The notes beneath the pieces were generated by a model that saw only the letters and a list, made by a program, of their open reading frames with translations, was not told the DNA's origin and did no database searches. A stretch of 64,000 nt of DNA from Antilocapra americana (taxonomy: Eukaryota > Chordata > Mammalia > Artiodactyla > Antilocapridae), in contig ML664152.1 of NCBI GenBank assembly GCA_007570785.1, positions 6,291,685 to 6,355,684 on the forward strand, in the 5' to 3' direction. The position numbers were made by a program, and so were the translations under genes. Position 1 is the stretch's first letter. Every line of letters begins with the position of its first letter. Below are positions 49,259 to 62,628 of the stretch, piece after piece.

Positions 49259-49810
49259 ATCTTTTTAAAAAATTTTATTGGAGTCTATTTGGTTTTAATA
49301 TTGTGCTAATTTCAGGTGTATGAATCAGAAAAGTGAATCAGTTATACATATATCAACACATATATCCATTCATTCTTTAGATTTTTCCCAGATAGCCGAG
49401 TACAGAGTATTAAGTAGAATTCCCTGTGCTCTACAGCAGGTTCTTATTAGTTGTCTATTTTATGTATAATTGTGTGTATCTGTCAGTCCCAATCTCTCAA
49501 TTTATTTCCCCCTGTAATCATAAGTTTGTTTGCTACATTTGTGACTGTACTTCTATTTTGTAAATAAATTCATTTCTGCTCTCTTTTAAGATTCCATGTA
49601 TAAGCAGTATCGTATGACACTTGTCTTTCTGTGTCTGACTTACTTCACTCAGCATGACAGTCATTAGGTCTATCCATATTGATGTAAATGGCATTAGTTT
49701 CTGCTTTTTTATGGCCGAGTAGTATTCTATTATATATGTGTATATATATATATACCACATTTTTTTATTCATTCCTCTGTTGAGAGACATTTAGGTTGCT
49801 TCCATGTCCT
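49259..49810 (-). mobile_element. L1 3' region, antisense
   Basis: Antisense L1 from TTAAAAAATTTTATTGGAG through CTCTACAGCAGG, GATTCCATGTATAAGC and TTTATGGCCGAGTAG to GGTTGCTTCCATGTCCTGG. It covers 3' UTR and the end of ORF2, which is broken. Confidence 0.8.
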
Positions 49811-49905
49811 GGAAGAGTGTGCTTTCAATATATGACTTTAGGGAAGATATTCAGAACTATACTACTTCAATTGTTTTTGACGAGACAAGCTGACATCCTT
49901 CCTCT

Positions 49906-50100
49906 CCTCTCTTAACTTTTTATTTTATATTGGACTATGGCCATCTAACAATGTTGTGATAGTTTCAGGTGCACAGCGGAGAAGCTCAGCCATACATGTA
50001 CAGTATCCATTCTCCTCCAGCTCCCCTCCCATTCAAGCTGCCAGATAACACTCAGCAGAATTCCCTGTGCTATACAGTAGCTCCTTGCTGGCTGTCCATT
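49906..50100 (-). mobile_element. Older L1 3' end, antisense, interrupted
   Basis: GATAGTTTCAGGTGCAC and CTGTGCTATACAGTAGC run to CTGGCTGTCCATT. The copy resumes at 50641 with ACAGCAGGGTGTACATG and continues to about 50765. Confidence 0.75.
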
Positions 50101-50638
50101 TTTTTAAAATTTTCTTTACTTTATTATATTGGTTTTGCCATACATTGACATGAATCTGCCATGGGTATACATATGTTCCCCCTCCAGAACCCCCCTCCCT
50201 CCTAGCTCCCGATTCCCTCCCCCTCGGTCATCCCGGTGCACCAGCCCCAAGCATCAAACCTGGGCTGGCGATTGATTTCACAGACGATAATTAACATGTT
50301 TCAATGCCATTCTCCCATATCATCCCACCCTTGCCCTCTTCCACAGAGTCCACGAGACTGTTCTATACATCTGCGTTCCTTTTGCTGTCTCGCATGCAGG
50401 GTTCTCGTTACCATCTTTCTAAATTCCATATATATGCATTAGTATACTGTATTTTTGTTTTTCCTTCTGGCTTACTTCACTCTGGATAATAGGCTCCAGT
50501 TACCTGAGTAGAACGGATTCAAATGAATTTTTTTTTCAACGCTGAGTAATATTCCATTGTGTATATGTACCACAGCTTTCTTATCCATTCGTCAGTTGAT
50601 GGGCATCTAGGTTGCTTCCATGTCCTGGCTATTGTAAA
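50101..50638 (-). mobile_element. Younger L1 3' end, antisense, nested in older L1
   Basis: T-rich start, GGTTTTGCCATACATTGAC, the C-rich block at 50188-50223, GGGCTGGCGATTGATT, the ORF2 stop region and GTCCTGGCTATTGTAAA. TAAAAT at both edges may be the duplicated target. It matches 31333-31657 and 3827-4056. Confidence 0.88.
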
Positions 50639-50812
50639 ATACAGCAGGGTGTACATGTGGATCCCAAATTCCCTAACTATCCCCTCCTCCCATTCTCCCC
50701 CACCCCCAGCAACTGTAAGGTCATTCTCCAAGTCTGTGAGTCTGTTTCTGTTTTACAAATAATATATATTAATAGATGAAACAGAGACAAAATTTCATTT
50801 GTATCATTCCTC

Positions 50813-51421
50813 TTCAGTTCAGTTCAGTCTCTCAGTCATGTCCAACTCTTAGCGACCCCATGAACAGCATCACGCCAGGCCTCCCTGTCCATCACCAACT
50901 CCTGGAGTTTACCTAAACTCATGTCCACTGCATTGGTGATGCCATCTAACCATCTCATCTTCTGTCCTCCCCTTTTCCCCTACCTTCAATCTTTCCCAGC
51001 ATCAGGGTTTCTTCAAATGAGTCAGCTCTTTGCATCAGGTGGCCAAAATATTAGAATTTCAGCTTCAACATCAGTCCTTCCAATGAACACCCAGGACTGA
51101 TTTCCTTTAGGATGCACTGGTTCTATCTCCTTGCAATCCAAGGGACTCTCAAGAGTCTTCTCAACACCAAAGTTCAAAACCATCACTTCTTTGGCACTCA
51201 GCTTTCTTTATAGTCCCATTCTCACATCCATATATGACTACTGGAAAAACCATATCCTTGACTACACAGACCTTTGTCCACAAAGTAAAGTCACAAACTT
51301 TCCTTCCAAGAAGTAAGAGTCTCTTAATTTCATGGCTGCAATCACCATCTACAGTGATTTTGGAGCCCCAAAAAATGAGGTCAGCCACTGTTTCCACTGT
51401 ATCCCCATGTATTTGCCATGA
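50813..51421 (-). mobile_element. BovB LINE, antisense, 3' part of a near full-length copy
   Basis: Starts at the CAGTTCAGTTCAGTCTCTC tail and reads through to TATTTGCCATGAA, where a sense BovB is inserted. The remainder is at 52373-55278. Confidence 0.92.
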
Positions 51422-52372
51422 ACTGGACATGGAACAACAGACTGGTTCCAAATAGGACAAGGAGTACGTCAAGGATGTATATTGTCACCCTGCTTATTTA
51501 ACTTATATGCAGAGTACATCATGAGAAATGCTGAGCTGGATGAAGTACAAGCTGGAATCAAGATTGTTGGGAGAAATATCAATAACCTCAGATATGCGGA
51601 CCACATCACCCTTATGGCAGAAAGTGGAGGAACTAAAAAGCCTCTTGATGAAAGTTCAAGAGGAGAGTGAAAAAGTAGGCTTAAGGCTCAACATTAAGAA
51701 AACTAAGATCATGGCATCTGGTCCCATAACTTCATGGGAACTAGATGGGGAAACAGTGGGAACAGTGGCTCACATTGTTTTTGGGGGGCTCCACAATCAC
51801 TGTAGATGGTGACTGCAGCCATGAAATTAAAAGATGCTTACTCCTGGGAAGGAAGGTTATGACCAATCTAGATAGCATATTGAAAAGCAGAGACATTACT
51901 TTGCCAACATAGGTCCATCTAGTTAAGGCTATGGTTTTTCCAGTAGTCATGTATGGATGTGAGAGTTGGATGGTAAAGAAAGCTGAGCACTGAAGAACTG
52001 ATGCTTTTGAACTGTGGTGTTGGAGAAGACTCTTGAGAGTCCCTTGGACTTCAAGATCCAACCAGTCCATCCTAAAGGAAATTAGTCCTGGGTGTTCATT
52101 GGAAGGACTGAGGTTGAAACTGAAACTCCAATATTTTGGCCACCTTATGCGAAGAGTTGACTCATTGGAAAAGACTCTAATGTTGGGAAGGATTGAGAAC
52201 AGGAGGAGAAGGGGACGACAGAGAATGAGTTGGCTGGATGGCATCACCAACTCAATGGACATGGGTTTGGGTAGACTCTGGGAGTTGGTAATAGACATGG
52301 AGGCCTGGCACGCTGCAATTCATGGGGTTGCAAAGAGTCAGACATGACTGAGTGACTGAACTGAACTGAACT
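51422..52372 (+). mobile_element. BovB LINE, sense, nested in antisense BovB
   Basis: A 951-bp, 5'-truncated sense BovB, from GGACATGGAACAACAGAC to an (ACTGA)-type end. Its RT region reads LRYADH at the catalytic site where YADD is expected, so it is inactive. Removing it rejoins CCATGAA to CTGATGGGACTG, as in other BovB copies here. The target duplication cannot be measured because the end repeats ACTGA. Confidence 0.92.
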
Positions 52373-54430
52373 GATGGGACTGAATCCATGATCTTAGTTT
52401 TCTGAATATTGAGCTTTAAACCAACTTTTTCACTCTCCTCTTTCACTTTCACCAAGAGGCTCTTAAGTTCTTCTTCACTTTCTGCCATAAGGGTGGTGCC
52501 ATCCACATATCTGAGGCTATTGATATTTCTCTTGGCAATCTTGATTCCAGTTTGTGCTTCTTCAAGCCCAGTGTTTCTCATGATGTACTCTGCATATAAG
52601 TTAAATATGCAGGGTGACAATATACAGCCTTGACGTATGCTTTTACCTATTTAGAACCAGCCTGTTGTTCCATTTCCAGTTCTGACTGTTGCTTCCTGAC
52701 CTGCATACAACATTCTCAAGAGGAAGGTCAGGTGGTGTGGCATTCTCATCTCTTTCAGAATTTTCCACAGTTTATTGTGATCAACACAGTCAAAGGCTTT
52801 GGCATAGTCAATAAAGCAGAAATAGATGTTTTTCTAGAACTCTCTTGCTTTTTTGATGATCCAGTAGATGTTGGCAATTTGATCTCTGGTTCCTCTGCCT
52901 TTTCTAAAACCAGCTTGAACATCTGGATGTTCACGGTTCATATATTGCAGAAGCCTGGCTTGGAGAATTTTGAGCATTAATTTACTAGCGTGTGGGATGA
53001 GTGCAATTGTGCAGTAGTTTGAGTGTTCTTTGGCATTGCCTTTCTTTGGGATAGGAATGAAAAATGACCTCTTCCAGTCCTGTGGCCACCACTGACTTTT
53101 CCAAATTGCTGGCATATTGAGTGCAGCACATTCACAGCATCATCTTTTAGGATTTGAAATAGCTCAACTGGAATTCCATCACCTCCACTAGCTTTGTTTG
53201 TAGTGATGCTTTCTAAGGCCCTCTTGACTTCACATTCCAGGATGTCTGGTTCTAGGTGAGTGATCACATTATCATGATTATCTGAGTCGTGAAGATCTTT
53301 TTTGTATATTTCTTCTGTGTATTCTTGCCACCACCTCTTAATATCTTCTGCTTCTGTTAAGTCCATACCATGTCCTTTACTGAGCCCATCTTTGCATGAA
53401 ATATTCCCTTGGTATCACTAATTTTCTTGAAGAGATCTCAAGTCTTTCGCATACTGTTGTTTTCCTCTAATTCTTTGTATTGATCACTGAGGAAGGCTTT
53501 CTTATCTCTCCCTGATAGTCTTTGGAACTCTGCATTCAGATGGGAATATCTTTCCTGTTCTCCTTTGCTTTTCGCTTCTCTCCTTTTCTCAGCTCTTTGT
53601 AAGGCCTCCTCAGACAGCCATTTTGCTTTTTTGCAATTCTTTTTCTTGGGGATTGTCTTAACCCCTGTCTCCTGTACAATGTCACAAACCTCCATCCATA
53701 GTTCATCAGGCACTCTGTCTATCAGACTAGTCCCTATTTCTCACTTGCACTGTATAATTTTAAGGGATTTGATTTAGGTTATACCTGAATGGTCTAGTGG
53801 TTTTCCCTACTTTCTTCAATTTCTGTCTGATTTGGCAATAAGGAGTTCATGATCCTAGCCACAGTCAGCTCCTGGTCTTGTTTTTGCTGACTGTATAGAG
53901 CTTCTCCATCTTTGGATGAAAAGAATATAATCAATCTGATTTCAGTGTTGACCATCTGGTGATGTCCATGTGTAAAGTCTTCTCTTGTGTTGTTAGAAGA
54001 GGGTGTTTGCTATGACCAGTGCGTTCTCTTGGCAAAAGTCTATTAGCCTTTGCCCTGCTTCATTCTGTACTCCAAGGCCAAATTTGCCTGTTACTCCAGA
54101 TGTTTCCTGACTTCCTACTTTTGCATTCCAGTCCCATATAATGAAAAGGACATCTTTTTTGGGTGTTAGTTCTAAAAGATCTTGTATGTCTTCATAAAAC
54201 CTTTCAACTTCAGCTTCTTCAGCATTACTGGTTGGGTCATAGGCATGGATTACCATGATATTGAATAGTTTGCCTTGAAAACGAACAGAGATCATTCTGT
54301 CATTTTTGAGACTGCATCCAAGTACTGCATTTTGGACTCTTTTGTTGACCATGATGGCTACTCCATTTCTTCTAAGGGATTCCTGCCCACAGTAGTAGAT
54401 ATAATGGTCATCTGAGTTAAATTCACCCAT
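52373..54430 (-). pseudogene. BovB ORF2 (endonuclease-reverse transcriptase) remnant
   Basis: Minus-strand frames give pieces of the BovB polyprotein in order. An endonuclease-like segment at 54430-53993 contains RRNGVAIMVNKRVQNAVLG and DWNAKVGSQ. A linker lies at 53713-53438. The RT N-terminal region at 53366-52977 has NKASGGDGIPVELF, and the palm region at 52620-52373 has YAEYIMRN. The catalytic motif reads YVDG in place of YADD, and frameshifts or stops separate the pieces, so the protein is dead. It would have served element mobility, not the host. Confidence 0.9.
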
Positions 54431-55278
54431 TCTAGTCTATCTTAGTTCACTGATTCCTAGAAAGTCGATGTTCACTCTTGCCATCTCCTGTTTGACCACT
54501 TCCAATTTGCCTTGATTCATGGACCTAACATTTCAGGTTCCTATGCAATATTGCTCTTTATAACATTGGCCATGGTTCTATCACCAGTCACATCCACAAC
54601 TGGGCATAGATTTTGTTTTGGCTCCATCCCTTCATTCTTTCTGGAATAATTTTTCCATTGATCTCCAGTAGTACATTGGGCACCTACCAACCAGGGGAGT
54701 TCATCTTTTAGTTTCCTATCTTTTTGCCTTTTCGTACTCTTCATGGGGTTCTCAAGGCAAGAACATTGAAGTGGTTTGCCATTCCCATCTCCAGTGGACC
54801 ACGTTCTGTCAGCCCTCTCCACCATGACCCATCTGTCTTGGGTGGCCCCACACGGCATGGCTTAGTTTCATTGAGTTAGACAATGCTGTGATCCATGTGA
54901 TCAGATTGGCTAGTTGTCTGTGATTATGGTTCTAGTATGTCTGCCCTCTGATGCCCTTTCGCAACACTTACTCTCTTGCTTGGGTTCCTCCTTCCTTGGA
55001 CGTGGGGTATCTCTTCACGGCTGCTCTAGCAAAGTGCAGCTGCTGCTCCTTACCTTGGGCAATGGGTATCTCCTCACAGCCATCCCTCCTGACCTTGATC
55101 GTGGAGTAGCTCCTCTTGGCCCTCCTATGCCCATGCAGCTGCCACTCCTTGGGCTTGGGGTAGCTCCTCTCGGCCACGCTTCTGGGTTTCTCTTACCTTG
55201 GATGCAGGGTCTCTCTTCACAGCTGCTCCAGCAAAGTGAAGCTACCGCCCCCGATCTTGGACGCAGGGTAACTCCTCT
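52373..55278 (-). mobile_element. BovB LINE, antisense, RT to 5' UTR
   Basis: Continues the copy begun at 50813. In minus-strand order it holds a GC-rich 5' UTR (about 54900-55278), the endonuclease region, and the reverse transcriptase region down to 52373. Without the nested element the copy is about 3.5 kb, close to a complete BovB. It abuts an old L1 at 55279. Confidence 0.9.
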
Positions 55279-55800
55279 CGACCACCGAGTTATAGTTCAC
55301 ATACCATGAAATCCATGTTTTTATAGTATACAATTCGGTGACTTTTAGAATATTTAGAGGGTTGTACAATCCCTAGTGCTATCTAATTTTAGAACATTCA
55401 CCATCCCCCAAATATCCCATACCCAATACTAATCTATCCCCACTCTTTCCCTCTTCTATCCCTCCCGGGAAACCATTAATCTACTTTCTGTTACTATAGA
55501 TTTGCCTATTCTGAACATTTCATGCAAGGTAATCATAGTAATCTCATATGATAATCTTATTAATCTAATCTGACATAGCCTAATATGATCATCTAAGCAT
55601 AATGATCCGATAAATAGATAGTTTGTTGTGATTGGCTTCTTTCACTGAGTACAGTGTTTTCATGGTTTATGGAAGTTACACATGTATCAGTGCTTTATTT
55701 CTTTCTATTATTGAATGATCCTCCTTTTATGGTATGGCAATACATTTTGTATATCTGTTGACTAGTTGCTATATAGTTGGGTTATTCATATCTAAAAAAC
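55279..55800 (-). mobile_element. Old L1 (L1M-like), antisense
   Basis: GAGTTATAGTTCACATACC, TATACAATTCGGTGAC, ACCATTAATCTACTTTCTG and TTGCCTATTCTGAACATTTC follow old L1 antisense order. Confidence 0.75.
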
Positions 55801-55959
55801 TTTTATTGGATGCCAAATATTGTGTCTTTTACCTTGTTGGATATTTTTATTCCTATAAAAAGTATAGGCCTTTTTTACTTCTGTCCTTGGATGCAGTTCA
55901 GTTATTTGGTGATGATTTGATCTTTATGAAACTTGAGTTTAATAATTGGTAAGCAATAG

Positions 55960-56180
55960 CTTCTCAGGTGGCACCTAGTGGTAAAGAACCCACCTCCCAA
56001 TGCAGGAGGCATAAGAGATGCAGATTCCACCCCTGGATTGGAAGATCCCCTGGATGAGGGCATGGCAACCCACTCCGGTATTCTTGCCTGGAGAATCCCA
56101 TGGACAGAGGAGCCTGGCGGGCTACAGTCTATAGAGTCACAGAGTCGGACATGATTGAAGTGACTTAGCATGCATGCAGG
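55960..56180 (+). mobile_element. Bov-tA SINE, sense
   Basis: AGCTTCTCAGGTGGCACC to GAAGTGACTTAGCATGC, with a small deletion near the GTCGCAAAGAG block. Confidence 0.9.
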
Positions 56181-56799
56181 TAGACAACACAAGAACACTG
56201 TTCGATCTAGGGCTAATTATCCCCCACCATCAAGACCCTATACATAATATCCAATGCCCCATCGATCCTGAGGGCTTCCTGTCTGGCTGGTGGGAACAGG
56301 CACCATTTCTAGCCTGTGTGAAAGCTGAGCAATAGAACCTCCAATCTTTTCAAGTGGTTCTTCCCTTGGCCTCAGAGAGCTTTCCCACATGCACACGTCT
56401 GCTCAGCTAAGATCCAACCCTATCAAAATTCTCCATGAAGTTTTCTTCATAGTACTCCTTCCTGTGTACTCCAGCCCCCTCCCAGGCTCTCAGCTCTGTC
56501 TCCTCTACTCAGAGAAGCTGTTGATCTTCTCCTGGGTTCCCTTCTCAGTGCCATGGCCTGGAAACTCTCACAAAAGTGTAACAACCCTGCAACTGTAGGC
56601 TTCACCTCATTTATTTCCCATATTCCAGGGAAGAAATCACTGTCCATCACCAGATATGCAATGCCTTTGAAACTGTTGTTTCACATATTTTGTGGGCTCT
56701 TTGGTTGTCTCAGGTAGGTGATCTATCTTGTTCTTGGTACTCCATCCCAGCTGAAAACAGGTGTGTCATGACTCATATTTAAAGGGTTAAATTACTCCT

Positions 56800-57398
56800 A
56801 GTTGTTCAGCTGCTAAGTCGTGTCTGACTCTGCAACCCCATGGACTGCAGCATGCCAGGCTGCTCTGTCCTTCACCATCTCCTGGATTTTGCTGAAACTC
56901 ATATTCATTGAGTCAATGATGCTATCTAATCCCCTCATCTTCTGTTGCCCCATTTTCCTTTTGCCTTCAGTCCTTCCTATCATTAGAGTCCTTTCCAGTA
57001 AGCCAACTCTTCACATCAGGTAGCCAAAGTATTGGAGTTCCAGCTTCAGCATCAGTCCTTCCAATAACTATTCAGGGTTGATTTCCTTTAGGATTTACAG
57101 GCTTGAGCTCCTTGCTATGCAAAGGACTCTCAAGAGTCTTCTCCAGCACCACAATTTGAAAGCATTAATTCTTTGGTGTTCAGCCTTCTTTATGGTCCAA
57201 CTCTTGCATCCGTACACACCTACTGGAGAAACCATAGCTTTGACTACATGGGGCTTTGTAGGCAAAGTGATATCTTTGTTTTTTAATTTGCTTTCCTTCC
57301 ATGGAGCAAGAGTCTTTGAATTTCATGGCTGCATTCACCATTTGCAGTGATTTTTGGAGTCCAGGAAAATAATTTCTATCACTGCTTCCACTTTTTAC
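56800..57398 (-). mobile_element. BovB LINE 3' region, antisense
   Basis: GTTGTTCAGCTGCTAAGTCG tail through TGATGCTATCTAATCCCC and CAATTTGAAAGCATTAATTC to CACTGCTTCCACTTTT. It ends about 190 bp before the exon at 57591. Confidence 0.88.
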
Positions 57399-57560
57399 TC
57401 TTGGTGGCTGTCAAAGCTGCAGCATTGAGACAAGCAGACTATGTAGAAATTGCAAGTCCCAGCTTTTAGAGAAGGATGAGGGTGACTTTTGTTTCTTGCA
57501 ACAGATAACATATTGATAACCGTTGCTTTAGGAGATTCACTTGTGCCATTGCCTCCTTGA

Positions 57561-57815
<255 letters not shown>

Positions 57816-58167
57816 TGAAATAAAGATGATAATGCCCTACAAATCAAGTAAACCAGAACACCACGTGTTACCCATTTCAGCCCAAGAAATGGGTCACTGC
57901 TAGTGGCACTGGGCTTTTGTGCTAATCAGAAAACCACCTCCTATGGATGAGCAGCTTTACAACTGCCAGTGTCTCAGGAGAAATTAGGAAAAGGAGCCCC
58001 CATCCATCTCTTAGAGTGAAAATCTCTACATTACTGCCTCCCAAGCAAGTTCTATCATCTTCAAAATCAGGTATCAGGCTTCTTAAAGAGAAATGTCTAT
58101 TTTTTGGTCTATGAGATTTGAAACCTGACAAACGTAAAAAAAAATTAGTTCTTCTTCAATTGATGTT

Positions 58168-58374
58168 AAAGTGAAAGTTGCTCAGTTGTGTCCAACTCTT
58201 TGTGACCCCATGGTCTGTAACCTGTCGAGATCCTCTTTCCATGGAATTCTCCAAGCCAGAATACTGGAGTGGATTGCCATTTCCTTCTCCAGGGCATCTC
58301 CCATACCCAGAGACTGAACCTGGGTTTCCTGCATCGCAGGCAGATTCTTTATTATCTGAGCCACCAGGGAAGCT
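58168..58374 (-). mobile_element. Bov-tA SINE, antisense
   Basis: GTGAAAGTTGCTCAGTTG to GAGCCACCAGGGAAGC. Confidence 0.9.
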
Positions 58375-59169
58375 ATTGACAGAATGCTGTAAAGACCTTA
58401 GGTAACAAAATGAAGTTTGTTTTAGGAACAAAAATTTCCACAAAATGTAATATCTTCACATTAAGATGTTATACTGGCCCTAAAAAGCACATACAGACAC
58501 AGAATATTCTTGTTTGACTTCTGGTAATTGGCTACCACACAGTGTTCAGAGTCCTCATAAATTAGCCCTTGTCAATGAATAAATGTATTTACCTCACAAT
58601 TCCAAGCCAACCAGAGATGCTCCTGACTCTGGAATATACCACATTGGAAATTTAGAACTCATAAGGCTTCCAGGTGCCTGAAAGAAAAAACAAACATTCC
58701 AAGATCCCAGCTTCTCATGCTTAACCAGCTTTCAACCAGAGTTGGAGATGATGATCGAGATGGGCTTTCCAGAAAGGAGCTAAGGAATGCCTTGGGAGTG
58801 GTGCAGGCATCCAGAGGGCTGGCACCACCCAGGAGCCCCAGACCCTGGCAAATCGTGAACCATAATGGCCAAAAGATCCAAGCTGGACCGACTGGGCTGC
58901 CCACAGGTGGAGGCGGCTGGTGCAGCTTATGTTGTAGTTGTTGGGAGGTCAGGCAGGCTGGCAGACCCAAAGGCTCTAAAATCCAGGGTTAGGTTCAGGA
59001 AGAGGGCTGGGGCTTTGGAACAAGGAGGCGCAGAACGCAACCACTGACTCAGTCCTGGAGGAATGGTGTCCTGGGAGGGAGCCCAGGGCCAGGGGGCAGC
59101 ACAGAGCTCAGGGCCATGTAGCTAGAGCACCACAGGAACTGGGAAGGACATCCAGGTTGCTGGTGAGGC

Positions 59170-59310
59170 ACAGTGTCTCATTAGAATCACCTGAGGTCCT
59201 CATTCAAAGCCGGCCTCCTGGAGCGCCCCCCTGAAATCCACTGAATCACGGAGCCAGAGGAGGAATCTGCATTTTTTCACCAAAGATTCTAAGTGATTCT
59301 CTTGCCTGCT
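59170..59310 (+). mobile_element. Possible MER5-type hAT fragment
   Basis: TTAGAATCACCTGAGGTCC followed by AGGAATCTGCATTTTTTCACC resembles MER5/Charlie-type non-autonomous DNA transposons. Diverged. Confidence 0.5.
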
Positions 59311-61191
59311 CCAGTTTGCTAAGTCTTAGAATTTCACAGTGGGATCCTATACATGCCAACTGCCACCAACAGACATTAATTCCAGAAACTGGGGGTGTTG
59401 GGCTTGAAGATGAAGTGGTTTTAGCTAGTGGTTTCACAAAACGCTGGTGGAAAAGCACTCCTAAGTCCTGGAATGAATCTTATAGTCAGCATATTGAAGA
59501 ACTGAAATGAAACAGAATGGAATAGAGTCAAGGAATCTAGACTAGGCTTGAAAAAAAAGTAGAAAATATCAGAATGCATCACACAGTGAGCATTCATGTG
59601 TAGAACTTTGTTTTCGTTCGCACACACGTAACATGTGCGCAGCTTCTGAAATTCAATGTAAAATGTATTTTTTTTACAGGGGTAGGGGGCTATGAGAAAG
59701 CTTAAAAGCCCCACCTCTAGCTGAGTTTCCCTAATCAACTTCCATTTTGCTGCATGAACATTCCTCATCATATAAAAGGATGGTCTGAAAGGTATGAAAG
59801 GGGCCAGCCTTCCAGTGTCAGAAATCCAATGCCGCCTGCCCAGGATATTTTTGTTTCCATGATGGAAAATCAGAAATGTCAATTACTAATAGAACATTCC
59901 ACGGTGAATGGGTCTCCTCACTGGGCCGCCTCTGAAGACACTCCCCTCAGGAGGAAGAGCCGCGGTTTCCTTTGCAGGGCATGTTTCTTCAAGCACGTGG
60001 GTAGGTTTTGCTGTAACATTTGCTGCATAAAATAGACTCTGCCTCTGAGCCCACTGGCACTTCCTCACTCTCTGCTCTGGACTCCAGTGCTCAAAACAAC
60101 AAAAGTCAGAGTTGTCTGATAGTTCATAATGACTTGTGTTCTAGACCAGGGTGACTCCTGTTGAGCTGGCTCCAGGAACTCCACCTTTCCTCAAATTCCA
60201 GTACTTTCCTGGGGAACCTGACCCCAGTGTCCATTGGTCAGTCTCAACCCTCAAGTCCAAAATGGTGCAAGGGTCCCAACATTGGTCCCATCTTTTTGAG
60301 TCCAGAATCAGATTGGAACAGCTTCTGCCTGCAGGCTTTTTATCTGTGCATCTAGATGGGCTGAGCTTCTGGAGGGAGCATCCCGGAAACCAGGGTCCCA
60401 GGGTCCCAAGCAGATCATTTTGCCTCTGGAAGACTCACCTCTTGGTGCCTCTGCCAGCTTTTGTGTCTTACCCAAGAAGATGACACCAGGAATCTGTCAG
60501 TACAGGGCCCCTCCAGTATCCAAGGAGGCCCCTGCAAACAGGGCTGCCCTGGGCTTTTCCCTCCTCCCACCCCCGTGTTCTTTGGCCACTTTGAGACTGC
60601 CCCAGTGCCCGATGTCCCCAGGAGAAGCTTTTGTTCCAGCATCTGAATCACTGTCCCAAGCAAATAGTGATACTTCAAGAGAGGTTGCTCCGGAAAAGTT
60701 TATTTTCCTTAACATTTGTGCTGAAGATCAAGCTGATATAAAAAAGCTGGGAAAGAACCACAAAACTGATAAATGGAAGTCATTCCAGTTTTACTTCTTC
60801 CTGTCTTGGAGCTTTATGTTTTGTTTTGTCTCTTCTCTCAGATATTAAAAGTATATTTTAATGTGCAGTTTGGGATGTTGAGATAAATTGCTTAATAAAG
60901 TGCTTTGAAATATAATTGGGCTCACAGAAAGCACAACTTGGAGCTGCTAGGCTTATGGAGTCCCACGTATTTAATTTGGGATCCCTGTGTCTAATCGATA
61001 AAAGGGGAGAAAAATACTAGAGTAGGGATTTTCAGCAGTTCATATGCTCATACGAAGAAAATCCCTTAGATGGACTCTGATACAAGGAATAGTGTTGAGA
61101 GGTGTGACACTGATTGGCAGGGCTGCACTCGCCTTTGGGGGTGTCGCTGGTTTAGGGATGGTCATCTTGGCCTCTGTAGACAAATCCGTAG

Positions 61192-61344
<153 letters not shown>

Positions 61345-61785
61345 TAACCAGTTACCCAATGTATACCCTCAACACAACTCTAGGGGAGAGCTTCGGACAC
61401 ACTGTGCTGGGTCTCGTGGTATAAAGTGTAGATTTACACTCATTAAAGCTCCAGGAAAACTACCAAATCTTCTGCAATAGAGAGGAAGTTGGTTAAGGGT
61501 GATGGGGGAGGAATCTCAGCTTTAGCACTGAAAGGATCTGATGTATCATGTCAATTCTCTTAAAATTCTTAGCTTTAAATTCATGACAATGCTTCCAAGG
61601 AAAATAGTTTAGCCAGCCAAATAATTTCTGTGGAAGTTATCCTTATTATGAAAATCTCCTCTATATCTGAGATGAACGTACCCAAGGATACTTGCAACTT
61701 ACATTTATCTCTTCTCCTTCAAAGATAATGGACCAATCAGCCCTAACTGAAATTCTCTGAGAAATAGCTTTAAGAAATGGAATAC

Positions 61786-62205
61786 ACTGTTGTTGCTGTT
61801 GTTCAGCTGCTAAGTCATGTCAGATTCTGTGACCCCACAGATTACAGCATGCCAGGCTTCCCTGTCCTTCACTGTCTCCCAGAGCTTGCTCAAACTCATG
61901 TCTATTGAGTCGGTGATGCCATCCAACCATCTCATCCTCTGTCGCCCACTTTCTCCTCCTACTCTCAGCCTTTCCCAGCATCAAGGCCTTTTCCAGTGAG
62001 TCAGTTCTTCACATCAGGTGGCCAAAGTACTAGAGCTTCAGCTTCAGCATCAATCCTTCCAATGAATATTCAGGACTGATTTCCTTTAGGATTGACCAGT
62101 TGGATCTCCTTGCAGTCCAAGGGACTCTCAGGGGTCTTCTCCAGCACCATAGTTCAAAAGCATCAATTCTTCGGCACTCAGCCTTGTTTACAGTCCTATT
62201 GCCTT
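61786..62205 (-). mobile_element. BovB LINE 3' end, antisense
   Basis: GTTGTTGCTGTTGTTCAGC tail to TTCGGCACTCAGCCTTG. 5'-truncated. Confidence 0.9.
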
Positions 62206-62505
62206 CTTTATGGAATACATTAGGGCTTTGCTAATGTAAAACCTGGTTTTCCATGCTCAGTAGGAATTATTGAAATAATAATAACAGCTGAGATGGAAGG
62301 GAGAAAGTGGATGAAATAGATTCTGCTCATGTAACTTTTTAAAGTACTTTATCTCTACTCAGAGGAAGAAATTAAGATATAAATAAAGAGCTGAACATTC
62401 ACTGATGGGCTTAGAGATTTGTTATAAAATGGATTGAGAAGAGTCCCTATTTTCAAACAAAGGCACTTAAAAGACATAAACTATTGAAATGGTAGTCTTG
62501 ATATA

Positions 62506-62628
62506 TGCATGCTAAGTCACTGAATCATGTCTGACTCTTTGCAGCCCCATGAACTATAACCTATCAGGCTCCTCAGTCCATGGGATTCTCCAGGCAAGAA
62601 CGCTGGAGTGGGTTGCCATGCCCTCCTC
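62506..62628 (-). mobile_element. Bov-tA SINE, antisense, truncated
   Basis: GCATGCTAAGTCACTGAATC to GTTGCCATGCCCTCCTC. The head half is missing. Confidence 0.85.

Noticed and set aside
52252..54430. Reverse transcriptase and endonuclease frames as a host or novel retron-like system
   Set aside because: They are fragments of a BovB LINE in known order, broken by stops and a lost catalytic motif.
54914..55309. 131-codon + strand frame in the GC-rich block
   Set aside because: Antisense of the BovB 5' UTR.
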